The position numbers and the translations under genes are program-made. DNA of 64,000 bases from Thuidium tamariscinum (taxonomy: Eukaryota; Streptophyta; Bryopsida; Hypnales; Thuidiaceae): positions 2,108,001-2,172,000 of the forward strand of contig OX344751.2 in assembly GCA_947034885.2 (NCBI GenBank). The letters run 5' to 3'. The notes under the pieces were generated by a model, which was not told where the DNA came from, did not search any database, and worked only from the letters and a program-made list of their open reading frames with translations. Shown in pieces: positions 44,720 to 57,051 of the stretch (positions within the stretch are counted from its first letter, which is position 1; every line of letters begins with the position of its first letter).

Positions 44720-46451
44720 TCAATTCTTCAGAGAGACAGGGCTGCCAAGTAGTTCACCAAGTTCTTGCTCCAATAAACTTACCAACTCTGCCTTGCTCCG
44801 TCGGTACACCCACACACTATCATTCGCCATCCAATCAAACCTTGCCGGCCCACTGACATTCATGAAGAGGACTAATGTCAGACACATACCAGAAGATTCT
44901 CCACCACGATGCATCTCAGAATTCCAAGGATTTCAAGTCACAATCCTTCAGACTTCCAGGTTAAGATTCACTTCCAAAAATGAACTTGCAGAACAAAATA
45001 ATCCCTGAGAGCTGTAGATTATCGTAAATGATGCTACTTCGGATTAGAATAGGGCGCTGCCTACAGTTAAAGAACAGTACACCAATCTACAAGGGATACT
45101 CAATCTGGTGTAATGTACCAACCACATCACGCACATGCTCAGTGATTGAAATCAGTGAAAATGTCAGACAGCACAAACCTCACAGGTGATGACAACCAAA
45201 TTTGACGATTTGGAGTCTGCTTGTTGAGCACATATGTCCCACGATCTCCAAGTCTAACCGTCATGACACCATCCTGCATAGTCAACCGTCTGTGAGTAAT
45301 ATCGTTTTTGTGAATGATGTTTTCAACAGTCAAAGAAGCTCAGCCAACAGCACAAAATATTTCAAACAATCCCAAGCATATGTTCCATTCATCAGTTTCA
45401 ACACTTGGTTGTTACGTTAGTTCCATTAAAGGTAAAGCGTGCTGACGTGTGCATTGCCACAGAACTTGATTGACGAACTGAAAAGCTTACTATTTAGTTA
45501 ATTATTCCCATGAACTGTGAGGTTCAATATTAGATGCACGTACCGAATAGTCAATGTCAAACCCATCAACGTCCAAATCTTCTCCATATGCCTGCAACAT
45601 CAAATATCACAGTAATGTCGATCACGATGCTTTCATTCGACTCTGCAATGCAATTCGGTCACAAATCCATCGAAAACCTTGTGGCGATAAACTTGGAATG
45701 CCATGAGTGAACGTGAAAGTCCTCTCTGGAGCGTTAGCAGATACTGACCTCAATTTTTTCTTGTAACATATCTAAGGTGTCATTCGCTACCGAGTGAAAC
45801 GTCTTCTCCGAAATCAGGGCACTGTAAAAGAACGCAAGTAAATACCACTTACTCAAGACTATTTGCGTGTTATTCATACCATTAAGCTCCAAGCACCTTC
45901 TGAACAATTTGTAGCGTGGCACTCACAATTCATTCAGAGTGAGACCAACACGGGCGTTGAAAACCCACAGTGCATTGGTACACATTTCAATATTCGCGAA
46001 ACCCGATTCTACATTGCTAACAAACCTATGAGGGCAAACCTAGAGAATATCAAATTTGAACTACATTATTAGAACATTCTGTATGAAGTAAACACTTTTT
46101 CACTGTTGAATTCTTTTAGCGCCACAGCCAGAAAAAGATAATAGATCATTAAACTCTATCAAATTAGGGTATCCAAAAGATTCAAGAATCAAAAACTAAA
46201 GAAACACTCCCCCACCGCTTAAAGTGATATGAAGAGCAGCCCTACCCGGATTCACCCTCCCCACCGGAACTGAACAATCTCAATTGAACCCGCATCAGGT
46301 GCAAAGACTCTCTCGGTCTCACAATCCAAGAAGACGAGCTCAAAACTCGTGAGCTCAAACCAGCCGGTGACGAAGACGACATTGCTGACAGCGACCGGCA
46401 GAGTGACGAGTACAAAGGCCGACGCAACGATCGCAGAGCCTTGGTTGCCAT
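44720..46451 (-). CDS. FH: Mitochondrial frataxin
   Basis: Frataxin is the mitochondrial iron-sulfur cluster assembly regulator that works with the cysteine desulfurase/ISCU complex. Five exons fit: 46451-46246, 45821-45749, 45591-45544, 45273-45179 and 44852-44720. All have GT-AG borders in phase and give 184 residues. Exon 1 is an Arg/Ser-rich, acid-poor presequence ([20 protein letters not shown]). Exons 2-3 encode the first helix and acidic ridge ([33 protein letters not shown]). Exon 4 encodes the beta-sheet signature [20 protein letters not shown]. Exon 5 encodes [19 protein letters not shown] and the last helix, ending SPVSLKN. The donor of exon 4 (GTGAG|GTTTGT) was chosen because only it keeps the SSPVSGP motif in frame. 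Confidence 0.95.
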
Positions 46452-48107
46452 TATAATTGAAGATCGTCTCCACCAATACAATCAAAATCCTCAAATGCGC
46501 AAAGTGCCCGAAGGCTTCAAACCTTTGGTGAGGTCGATCGAAACGCTGAGCAAGCACATTCTGTGAAGGTCTTTGGAGGTTGGAGGGAGACAATTCCAAC
46601 AGTTGAATTGTTAAAGAGGTTGGAGAGGTGAAGCGATTGAGTGGTGCTCTGTCCTAAGAAAAAGAGAAATTCAAAGTGCGACGGAAACGGAAATGTGAAG
46701 TGTGGACACTCGAGACAGGGGTGGAAGTGAATTTGGACAGAGGGAAGTGTGGAGTGCAGACTTCAAAGACGACCTGCAGTTAGGTTGAGAACCGGAGGGC
46801 TACGACAAAAGCGGGTATCTTCTGGAACTCCGGTTGAGAACCGGAGAGCTGCACTACGTTTACTGTGATGACATCACTCTTAACACGACAACCCAAGTCC
46901 CAACTGTTTACCTCCAACCAAATCTCAACTTTTTTAAGTTGTAGAAGATAAATAAAAATAATATTAAATGTAGAACTTTGGATTTCGTAGTGTGAATGTC
47001 TAAATCCCAAATTATATTTTGAATAATATTTAACATCAATTAAATGTCTAAGAAATCATTCAAAAAATGAAAACTTCTTTTAGGAGGCATTTTTAGCATC
47101 AAATTTGCTTTGGATAGAATTTTAGCTATTGAAGATGGTTTATATAGTGTGTTCTTTTATCTTGATTTTATGTTCAAAGCAATAGTTGGGACTTAATAGC
47201 AATGTTGGGTCTTCCATTTTGCAAAATCCAATCTAGCCTTCAAGTCCTATATATTTGACACCTCCCCTCCCGGCCCCCTCAAGTAAATGTTTTGGAGTGA
47301 TATAAGACTATGGACATAAAGCTTTATGCCCTAATTTTTATTTCTCTACTAGTTGAATTTCAAGGATTTAATAGGACTTCAAATGTAGTATGAAGTGGTT
47401 GTAATTTTGGTGAATTGAAAGATTGAACATCTCATTTTGCACTAATTAGGTAAAAACTTTTTCAAAGCCAATTGACCCCTTCTTGTACAACTATTTTTTG
47501 CTCATAACAATATTTATTTGAAGATAAACATAGTTTTTACTTTATCATTTTTTCCTAGTCATTTGATTGTTCATTTTCTACATTATTCACTTCATTGGGT
47601 TTTTTTTTAATCTTAGGTCTACTAACCTCCAAAGGACAACTATCCGTCAAAAATACCATTGAAAATTTTAATAAGTTCATAAAAAATCTAGTTCGAATGC
47701 ATCTTTTGAGAATGTTGACTAAATTTTTCAAAAATATTTTTGAAAAAAAAGGAAAACTTTAGGAAGTATATACTAACCTTTTCTTTGCTTATGAAATTTG
47801 ACTAGTATTTATTAGCATAATATCCTACGCTATAATAAGAAATTCCATAAGTGATGCAAAAATTTCACTATGACTATGAATCAAATTTGATGATCCTATT
47901 GGAAAAGGCCAAAATGAACTTTCACATCTCCAATTGTGTATTGAATATTGCAGCAATGTACAACAATTTCTAAGAGAAATAAAATTTGGTATACCACTGT
48001 AATATTTACATAAATGACATCGAAAGATAACAATGTTGAGAATAAATATATTTTGGATTGCCACATTTATTATTTTCATTCTAAGAAGTAACACAGTCTA
48101 TATATAT
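46452..48107. other. Frataxin upstream region and AT-rich spacer
   Basis: The frataxin promoter and 5' UTR should lie in 46452-46860. GGTTGAGAACCGGAG occurs twice there (46783 and 46831). Beyond 46900 the DNA is AT-rich with no gene seen. Confidence 0.5.
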
Positions 48108-48308
48108 GGTCAATTTCGTTAAAATGGCGATATTCTGAGTGTCATTTTGACAAATTCTAGTGCCATTTTGATATATTCCATGTGCCACTTTGACAAATTT
48201 CAAGTGCCATTTTGACATAGAGGCTTAGTGGTAGAGGAAGAAAATGTGCCATTTTAACAGAATGTCATGCAATTTTATTGGAGTACCGCCATTTTAACAA
48301 AATTGACC
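48108..48308. mobile_element. TIR element enclosing a minisatellite
   Basis: The ends GGTCAATTTCGTTAAAATGG and CCATTTTAACAAAATTGACC are inverted repeats (one mismatch) flanked by TATATA on both sides. The interior holds five or six copies of a ~22-bp unit like GTGCCATTTTGACAAATTC (48139-48262). It has no coding capacity. Confidence 0.75.
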
Positions 48309-48945
48309 ATATATATATTTTTGTAGTAGATTGACTTATTCCCCAAGAATGTATCCAAGTTTGGAAAAAATAGATAGTTGGCACATTCATCCATAAAACT
48401 ATTTTTTGTTAGAAATTATATTTTAAACCAAAACCAAATAAGATTCTAGCAAAAATTTGTCCCCTAAAAATTTGGTTGTAGTGATAGAGTGAAATTAGGT
48501 TTGCTGATGAAGCAATGACCATGAATTTTTTCTTAAAAAAGAAATAGACCACTAATTTCATTAGCAAGTTTGAAGAGATTACAATTTTGCAAATTGTGAT
48601 TTCATTGCAAATTTGTTGCCAAATTCAGCATGAAGTATGCATACCAATAATGAACACTTCTTACAATTGGGCATAGTTGATATTATTAAACATAAACTAG
48701 TTGTATTAGATCTTGTTGGCAATTGAAAGATGACTTCATCACACTCTGGCATGCTTTATATGGAAACCATATGAACAAGCTATGGATTTTCAGAGTATAG
48801 AATTTAGGTGTACCAAAAACCGCCAATAGGCTTCCATAGACTTCCATGGTTTAATTGTGTACAATACATCTTGTGTGATCCCCGCCATCCGCAGACGAGG
48901 CCTCCTAATTGGCTTTACAAACTCCCTGTGAGAGCACTCTACTTC
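48309..48945. other. AT-rich spacer and 3' region of the J-domain gene
   Basis: No gene is seen. The last 150 bases rise in GC and probably form the 3' UTR of the neighbouring minus-strand gene. Confidence 0.5.
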
Positions 48946-51900
48946 CTACAAAAACTTCCGAGGCTCATTGTCGGTGAAGCCCCCAAACCTCGATGACAAC
49001 GCTTCCTTGAAATTCTTGGGGTCCAAGTTGACAGATTTCCTCCCAGCTGCAATATCTCTCTCTCTATCCCATGGTTTCCAAGGGTGATTCACCTTCCACT
49101 CGGGCTCCTTTCCGCCATCTCCTTGCTTCGCAACCCCACCACCTTCCTTCTCCACCTTCTTCGTTTTCTTCTTCTTGCCACCTGCTGCCCTCTCGGCCTG
49201 ATGCTTCTCCACCAGCGACTGAGACCTTTTGTGCGAGTTATACGAGTCCATCAGTTGGGCTTCCTTTGCTGCTCTCTCCTTCTCACGTTCTTCCAGCTCT
49301 TCCGCTGGACCATTTGTGAGAGCAGCTTGCTTATATGCTTCCAAGTATCTGAGTGAGTTCGATCCACGCATCTTACGTCATTTAACTAGAATAATTGGCA
49401 GAAGAATTATACAATCAAGCTGAAATGGTTTTCAGTGAAGATTTTGAAATGCCCAAATGAGACTGGTAGCAAATAGCCAGCATTTACAAATCTTGAAAAT
49501 CAGTCCATTCCTAAGAGGAGAAAAGCAGTTTTAGGAATTAGAAACAATGAATGAAGTTCTTGAAGAGAAACAAAACTTACTGCATTTTTGCCTTCTGAGC
49601 TTTGTCGGCCGGCGTGTCAGTCCAAATGCTTGTATCACCACGGCCACTCTTTTCAGATTTACTGAAGAAAGTATTTTGTTGAGCAGGTGGTCCACCAGCC
49701 TGTGAGGACATTGAGTGAGAAGCAATAAGAAAGAAGAATTCACGTATATTGATATTTAGATGTCTCATGACAGCAAGCATGACATGTCCACCAATCATAT
49801 GATACTTCGATGGGGGTGAGAGCACACCTGTCTCTCAGGAGGAAGTTTTGTCATCCATTCATCTCTGGCCACTTCTTGAGGACCTCTTAGCAGCTCGTCA
49901 TCACCCTCTTCTTCCTCTCCTGTGAATTGAATACCAACTCTTAGCAGCTAGATAAAAATGAACATCGAATTACACCAAGTGGTACACGGTCACAAAGCTT
50001 GAAATCATCTTTGACATCAATTCAAAAGCAGATCCTGATTCTAACAAACTAGATTAGTTAGGGCTCCCATGTTTACCTCGAAGACGCCTCCATTGAGCAG
50101 CCTCTCGTTTTGCCTGCAATTCAGCCTGCAGACGTACAACACAATTGATTTAACTCGAGATCAATTTCACCCTAAAGACGAGGCATGTGCAAGAGAACAG
50201 CAGTGGCATTCGATACAAAAACAGAAATTTAGTACTTACGGCAAATTCTTCGCGGGCCACCTCCTCAGCAACCTTGCGGTCAATCTCAGCTTTCTGAATC
50301 CACCCCATCCAAAACCCATTATAAGAAACTATTATTGGTACAAACATTCATGAGTCACGTTGACAGGCAAAGGATTGTCCACTAATGATCACAAGGACTT
50401 CGCAAGACAAGAACTGGAATTAAACAAATCTGGGACCCTTCAGACGCTCAGCAGGAGACAACTACGCTTTTGCAGGCACAAACCTTCGTGGGATCTTGAA
50501 GGTCTTTAAATGCCTTGTTCAGCGCCATGAAGGCCTCGTGTGCTTGTGGATGGTCACACTTATCAGGATGCACCAGTAAAGACAACTTCCAATACCTGAA
50601 TAAATATCCACAAATATCCAGCAGAAAATGAGAAAATGAGAAAAATCCTTGTATCCTCCAAAAAGATTTGATCCTAATAAGTGAATGCAACGGAACACAT
50701 TCAACTTAGAAAAGGATAGACTCACTTTTTCTTTAAGACAGCAGGTTCGACATCCGACTTCACGCCCAGCAAGTCATACGCATTCTTCACGTCACGAGAA
50801 AGCATTCTAGTCACCTGTAAAGTCAGCGATCAGATCAAGTCAGACTCTGACCAGAAAACATTAAATAATCACTACAACAATTCATCCTGAAATCAAGCAA
50901 AGTAACCAGGAACCGAGAAAATTGATACTAAAAATTCGATCTAACAAGAACACATCAAAAATGCTATCGCTAAGGTATTTGCATACCTCTTCAAATCGTT
51001 CCGCATCGTTAGCGGATGCAGCCTCCGCCACAACTGTTGCAGGAGCAGGTCCGATCAACGGATCGTTTTCGAGCTCTAATTCCGCCTCTCTGAAAAATGG
51101 GATTACGGAAAAATCTATAGATACACATGAAAATACAGACTGCTAACATGGACAGAAATAGAGGAAATGCTGAATAGGACTGAAGTCATTACCCTAAACC
51201 CTAAACCCTAAAACCGCAGAGGTTTTCCTATGAGACTTAAAGACGGCCATACCTACTCATAATTGCTCAATGAAAAGACATGCAGTCCAGTTGGCACCAG
51301 CATACCTGAGGCGGGCCTCGGCTTCTGAAAGTCGGGCAGCAGCTGCTAACGTGTCCGCAGATGGCATTGCTGGACCCATGACCCTGTTTTTCAAAGCATC
51401 ATCGTATAAAATAAAAATTGGTAATCGAGGACACATCGAACCCATATCAATCACAGATGTTGACAAAACCCTAATCAGGAGCATATAATGATGACCTTAA
51501 TGGATCTTAATGATCAAGTCAATTGATAGCATACCTGCGTTTTACTTCCACAGGATTGGGTTCAGTATCTAAAGTGAACGAGCTCTCCACATCTGTTCTC
51601 GTTACTGCAGGCACGGCAGGAGTCGTTGCGGCAAGTTCTTTGAAAACTGGGGCTAGACGTTTCATTGTTGATTCTGCACCTTTAGGCAGTAAATGAGTCC
51701 CTGCTGAGAAACTAAGGTTGAGGGCTGAAAATAACTTCTTGAGAAGCTTAACAAGCCCTCTGTTCGGCAAACCGCTAATATCAACCGCTTGGCCACCATC
51801 AATCATCTCTAAAACCTGCAGCAAGCCACAAGAAAAAATAATTAGTTATGAATTATACTGACGGAGTACATGACGTAGTGTTTGGGTGCAAAAAGATTAC

Positions 51901-52324
51901 TATTCGATGCACAACCGAAAATCCCACCCGCTTACACGGTGGTTGAGTAAGCCATCAAAATTTTTTGGTGCGAACAACTGTCCGGAGGAAACAGCGAGAA
52001 GCATGAAAGACCGCTCACTAACCTAAACCACGAGCAAGCACCCAAGCGTGAAAGCGAGGAATCACCCCAGCATACCTGCACAAGATCTTTTGCCTCATTT
52101 GGAAAATTGAAGTAAACTTCTGCTACGACGTCCTCTGGCTTCAACAAGACATCTAACTCTGAGCCTGACGATGACGATGACTCGTCCAATTTCTCCCTCT
52201 TTCGCCTCCGCTCCTTGTCCTTCCTTTTTTCCTTTCTGAGCCGTTTGCGTTCTTTCTGATGCTTTTCATTCCTATTTTCCTTTCTGAGCCGTTTGCGTTC
52301 TTTCCGATGCTTTTCATGTTCCAT
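48946..52324 (-). CDS. J-domain protein with DUF3752 (GPALPP-type) C-terminus
   Basis: Eleven coding exons with GT-AG borders join in phase: 52324-52076, 51815-51535, 51383-51306, 51089-50987, 50814-50726, 50595-50484, 50293-50240, 50125-50077, 49919-49828, 49699-49581 and 49348-48946. They give about 542 residues. Order of parts: a Lys/Arg-rich start with two near-identical repeats (KERKRLRKE), a Ser/acidic patch, a conserved helical region ([20 protein letters not shown]), [10 protein letters not shown], a J domain at about 245-302 with HPD at 276-278 ([12 protein letters not shown]), and DUF3752 features ([53 protein letters not shown], then a Lys-rich tail ending NEPRKFL). J domains stimulate Hsp70 ATPase. 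The basic composition suggests a nuclear protein, and DUF3752 proteins are poorly characterised. The start at 52324 is uncertain: the frame stays open upstream and a 5' exon may exist. Confidence 0.9.
51191..51213. repeat. Short telomere-type repeat in an intron
   Basis: Three consecutive CCCTAAA units lie in the intron between exons 51383-51306 and 51089-50987 of the J-domain gene. It resembles plant telomere repeats and the telo-box promoter motif. The short length favours chance or a regulatory motif over an interstitial telomere. Confidence 0.7.
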
Positions 52325-54154
52325 TTCTTTCCTGAACAAAATCCTCCCTCTGCTATCTTGAAAGGAATCAGTCAGGTCGGGATCATGGTTCCTATTCCGC
52401 CGGTTACTTGGACACAATGCCCAGTTGGTTGAAATGCGGCTTCTCCACACAGAAGTACGTTTTGGGCCTTGGCACTGAATAAACCCTGAAATAGAGAAAC
52501 ACATATGAGAAAGACACCTAAGTCCAACTGGAGATCAATCAAAAACGACAGACAAGAGATCCCACGTGTGCTCGTCGATTCGGCACACATGGAATTGGTA
52601 ACGCAGCCTCAGAGGTTGACCGGCTGCGAAAACCCAACATGGAAATACGGAATACCAAAATTTACTCGAGAATCCTCGACACAAACATTTAGGGTTCTAC
52701 TGGACAGCAAAAGGCACCTCTCACAATTGCGAATCGAGTGTCGACGTCCTTTAACATTGACTTCAACAAGAGGCAGTAGCAAGAGAACCGAATAACAGCA
52801 CACGCTTGGGCAAACAGATCAAATGGTACCTTAGGACCTCGAATTCGTTCTTATGAGGAGAACCCGAAACCACGAAATCTCCGACAGCTTCTGGTGCTCA
52901 ACGAGTTGCTTCCTCCGTGCAAATCAAGCGCAGAGTTCGTCTCACCAATTCGCACGGTGCGAAATTGGCTCTCGATTTCCGAAGTCCAACGATTGATGCT
53001 TGCCTGCCACAGTCCCGAAATTCATGCAAACAGTGGCTATCACCGCAAAACCCTGTTTCGATATTCGGACTTAGCGGACCTGAGGGCCTCTTCACACTAT
53101 GGCCACAGGTCGAGAGGCCGTCGGTTTTCACCAATACGAGGCCAACAAACCTTGGGTTCGGTCTCTCGACCCTTCACAGTACAGTGGAAACACCTAAAAT
53201 CGTCCAAATAAGGAATTCAGCATAGTTGGAGGCAGCGTTTTCTAAAACTGATATTTTTCCCGTATTAGCGAGTGAAAATCATGAATATTCAAAAAAAAAA
53301 ATTAAAATTTTTGGAATCAATATGTAATTTCTATAAATCTCCAAAGTGTTGGCTCCCTAGACCATTGGAACCGTCCTATAGGTGTACCTTTAACAGTACA
53401 CTTGCTGAAATCAGTTGTCAATGAATGAAAACTATACATGTGTCTTACAACTGCATTAGCAAATTAGAATTAAACATTTGTCAGACGTTTTAATGAATGC
53501 TTGTGAACAGATTTAGTAGTACTCTAGGGTCCAAGAATAGGCACAAGGATGGAAATGGGTGTTTCTCCCTTATGTGCCAAAATTCAAAGTTTGTTGCTGA
53601 CATGGTTGTCTATATGGCACAAAATTCGACGGACTCTCGATTAAAATTTGGGTCAGCCAAATGTTGAGACCCAAACTCTAGTTGAGAATCCGTCAAATTT
53701 AAAAATCCAAATTTTTTTTAAAAATAAAATATTGACAAGATCTTAGCCATTAGATTTGAAGAACCATTTTGAAGAAGATAAAAAGGTGGATGGCCTTTGG
53801 AGGCTTCACACTATAACCATCCAAATTGAATGGCCGTTGGAGTTCATTGCCAAGGGTTTGGACTTGGCCTTTAGAGGCTTCACACTATGACTTGCCAAAG
53901 GCTTCAAATCCTATTTTTTAATATTTTTTATTAGCCTTTTTTTGGACTCTCAACGAAGTTTGGACTATCAATCCCACGGCCTCTCGACTTGGACAGTCAT
54001 ATTGTGAAGAGGCCCTTAGTCATATTCTATCGGAATTATTAGGGTTGCGGCATACTATTTACTTGGGCAACCATGTGAACTTGCATTCATTATTTAGGGT
54101 TTGGGAAAAAATTGGTTTCAAAGAATTCTAGCGATCCTTTGCTCAGGAAGATAG
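52325..54154. other. J-domain gene upstream region and AT-rich spacer
   Basis: The 52325-53220 part is GC-moderate and probably holds 5' UTR exons and the promoter of the J-domain gene; a TTTATTCAG acceptor-like site lies near 52476. Overlapping frames on both strands show no domain. At 53780-53900 a short block (GGCCTTTGGAGGCTTCACAC) is repeated once about 80 bp later. The rest has nothing identifiable. Confidence 0.45.
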
Positions 54155-54444
54155 TTAACCCATAACCGACTCGGAGGCCATTTTTTGGTCGATGAGTGAC
54201 GGAGAATCTGTGTGTAGGACAGAAATGCGACGAAAGTAAGAGGCTCACAAACTGCTCATTTAAGGTTAGTCTACCTTTATTATATATTTTTGTAGAAGGT
54301 AATATTTTTTACTCATTTTTCAGTCAAAGAGAAATAATCAAGGAATCTAATACAATTCAAAGTGAAAAATAAAACTCTATTTGTAGTGAGTTGCCCAAAA
54401 TTTCCTTGTTGCCAAAAAACAGAGCTTAGTCCTTTACGGATTAA
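54155..54444. mobile_element. Probable TTAA-bounded element, ~290 bp
   Basis: The left end TTAACCCATAACCGACTCGG and the right end TTAGTCCTTTACGGATTAA (inverted: TTAATCCGTAAAGGACTAA) are both at TTAA but only loosely alike. The interior contains a partial copy (54235-54358) of the dispersed repeat at 11196 and 43322 (AAGAGGCTCA, CAGTCAAAGAGAAATA). Confidence 0.45.
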
Positions 54445-57051
54445 TTTCTTCATGGTTTTATATTAATATTTTTAGTTTGATTAATTATATCTCACTTTAA
54501 ATTAATAACATTTGTGATGATTTTGGTTTTGGAATGTGGTTTAGAGTTCAAATCCTCATGTGAGCTTTACAATGAAATTTCAAATGAAGAATCATAATTG
54601 GAGTTTCTTAAACCTCAAAATAATGTCATTTGGTTTGGTCAAAGTGTTATTGAATGAGAGGTTTCAAAATTCTATGCTTCAATTTAAAAATTTGTTTGGC
54701 AAATTAGAATTTCAATCTTCTACTTACTTGTATGTAAAACTAAGATTTAATCTTTTTGAATTTTAGTTATTCAATGCTTAACAGTTTTAGAAATGGGTTT
54801 GAAAATATAAAATCTATCAAAATTGCCAAATTTGATGTATATAGGAATTAGATTTTTCCATCTATAGAAAATGGTTTAAATACTTGTATTAGTCTTTTAA
54901 CATTTGGAAGATATTAATTTGAAACTTTAACTTCTCTTTGTAATATTCTACAAGTCAAAGAAGAGAAGTGTGTTTCACCTAATATAGTGAAATGTCCAAA
55001 TTATGACCTTCCAAATAAGACTAATAAATGACCAAAATTAAAACTTTGAATTTCAAACTATAAACAAAGAATTTTGTTTAAACTATTACTTTTCCTCCAA
55101 AACAATCTTCAGACCAGTTCATCATTTTTGCGGGCATTTTTGTTCTTAAAGATTTTGTGAATGAATGACTTACTTCCTTGAAATATTTTGAAAAGGGTTG
55201 AAATGAGATTATTTCAACATTAATCTTAAATTTTTCATCCATTTTAAAGATGTTTTGGATCTTGATTTTGTGAGTTACAAAGAAGTGAAGCTGAAAGTAA
55301 GATGAGTCATTTGTGGGCAAAATTAATTGTAGGATCTTGTAAACAGTCAAGTCTTTTTCATCTCTACAAAGTTTGGTTTAATCCTAGTAAGAGATTAGAA
55401 TATTGTAATGTGAAAATGAAGGATATTACAAGGAAATCTATACATTGGTGTAGCTCAAATTCTAGTAGTTGTCCCTATTCATTGACCAAGAAGTGGTAAA
55501 AAATACATGCCTTCATGTCATTGGCTATAATTCCCTATCCCCACTTACTCTTTATCTCTTTGCTTTGAATTTTTTTGTAAATTCAATAGTGAATCTTTTT
55601 CTAAATGTGAATAAACTACTTCATAGTTAACTTTATTTTCATTAAAATGAGTCTAAGTTCAAGTGACTCTTTACATTCCTAAGTTTAGGAATCGTTGTTC
55701 TTAAAATGAATTGACCCATTTTGGATCACTAAAAAATTTAAGGGTTAATCTTGAACATTGTGTCCAATCAAAAGATCATTTTGGAGTAGTGGAAGTAATA
55801 TTCAACCTAAAATTAAATTTAAATGGAATTTTTGAGTGCATACCTATTTTGAAATTCATTGATAAATATTGTTGTGTGTACTAGTGAATCTAATCATATG
55901 ATTCTAATCTATCATCTATGGATTAAAGCATACAATTTTTGTTTGAAAGTCACTATTAATGTATTATCTCAAGGTGTATTTTAAATGCATTTTTCACACT
56001 TTATTAATTGTAGGCTACTTCCATGTCTAAAGGGGTTAAGAATTCAATACATTTCTAATTATTAAAAGGTTCAATTTGAAAAATACAAACATTGTTAGAG
56101 GCTATAATTGGATTCTAATGCAATTAAACATGCCATACTTAGACACTAAGTGCAAAAGTTGTGAAGGTTCAACATTCAGTGTTTTTGGTAGTTGTAAGTT
56201 ATAGTAAGTGTTCAATTCAATACCTATTCATCATCAAAGATCCCCTTCTAGTTATTGACCTCCAAAAGGCAACTATCATCCCAAATCGACAATTGTAAAT
56301 GTTCACTACATTACTATAATGCCAACTTTTTTTTAAAAATTTGACACTTGAACAACAGAAAATCTAGAAACCCTTTTCTAATTCAAAAGGAAAGATTTTG
56401 GATTTTCTTTACATACATTTTCACCTTATTCTTCATCACCAAGTTATGAAGAGTAAAGTTTGATGGATAGATGTTTAAAAATGTTTCTTCAAGAACAAGT
56501 ACAAAGAAATGTTAACAAAGTGATCATCAATTCAAGTAATACTTTAAGTACATGGTGCACTTATATGTACCTACCCTTCAAGACAAGAATGCTCCACTTT
56601 TATTGCAAAAAATCACCATAAATACAAAATTTCACCAATTTTTAATAAATTTAAAGACTTGTAGCATGAGGATTCATCTTTGAATAATAAATAAAAAGTT
56701 TCCAAGGTTTGGAAGCCTAAAATGTTTGTGACAACCTAGGGTTTAGCACTTTGAAATATTCATAGATTATTTATGCAACATCAAACAAAAATGCGAGCTA
56801 AGAGAATCTGGAATCCCCTTTCCACTTCCAACAAGATCCAACAAAAAATTAACAAAAAATTAGAAGGTTTTGTATATCTGTGCTCATACTCGTGCTTACT
56901 CGGAGGTTTTAGGTGCAAGTACTATATTCCTTGGAACCAAAATCTCGGAGGAAAACAACCACAATGAAATCAAATTCTGCCAAGACAAATGCAAAACGCT
57001 GATCATAAGCGATGCAAATATTGAAAAGGACCTGAATCAATTGAATATTTT
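54445..57051. other. AT-rich intergenic DNA
   Basis: No gene is identifiable. Isolated GGGTTAA ends occur at 55742-55748 and 56033-56039, possibly one-sided remnants of TTAA elements. Short open frames near 54560-54766 and 55302-55499 have AT-rich composition and no domain. GC begins to rise at about 56800, ahead of the ABCI12-like gene. Confidence 0.5.

Noticed and set aside
46252..46599. Open minus-strand frame MELSPSNLQRPSQNV... over frataxin exon 1
   Set aside because: It is a shadow frame; the adjacent frame starting at 46451 gives a mitochondrial presequence that splices in phase into the frataxin core.
51191..51213. Interstitial telomere or chromosome-fusion point
   Set aside because: There are only three CCCTAAA units, within an intron of an intact gene; this is too short for a telomere relic.
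53780..53900. Two-copy ~80-bp repeat as a transposon
   Set aside because: There are no inverted ends or target duplications; a simple local duplication is sufficient.
55742..56039. TTAA-bounded element between 55745 and 56039
   Set aside because: Both GGGTTAA ends point the same way, so they cannot be the two ends of one inverted-repeat element.
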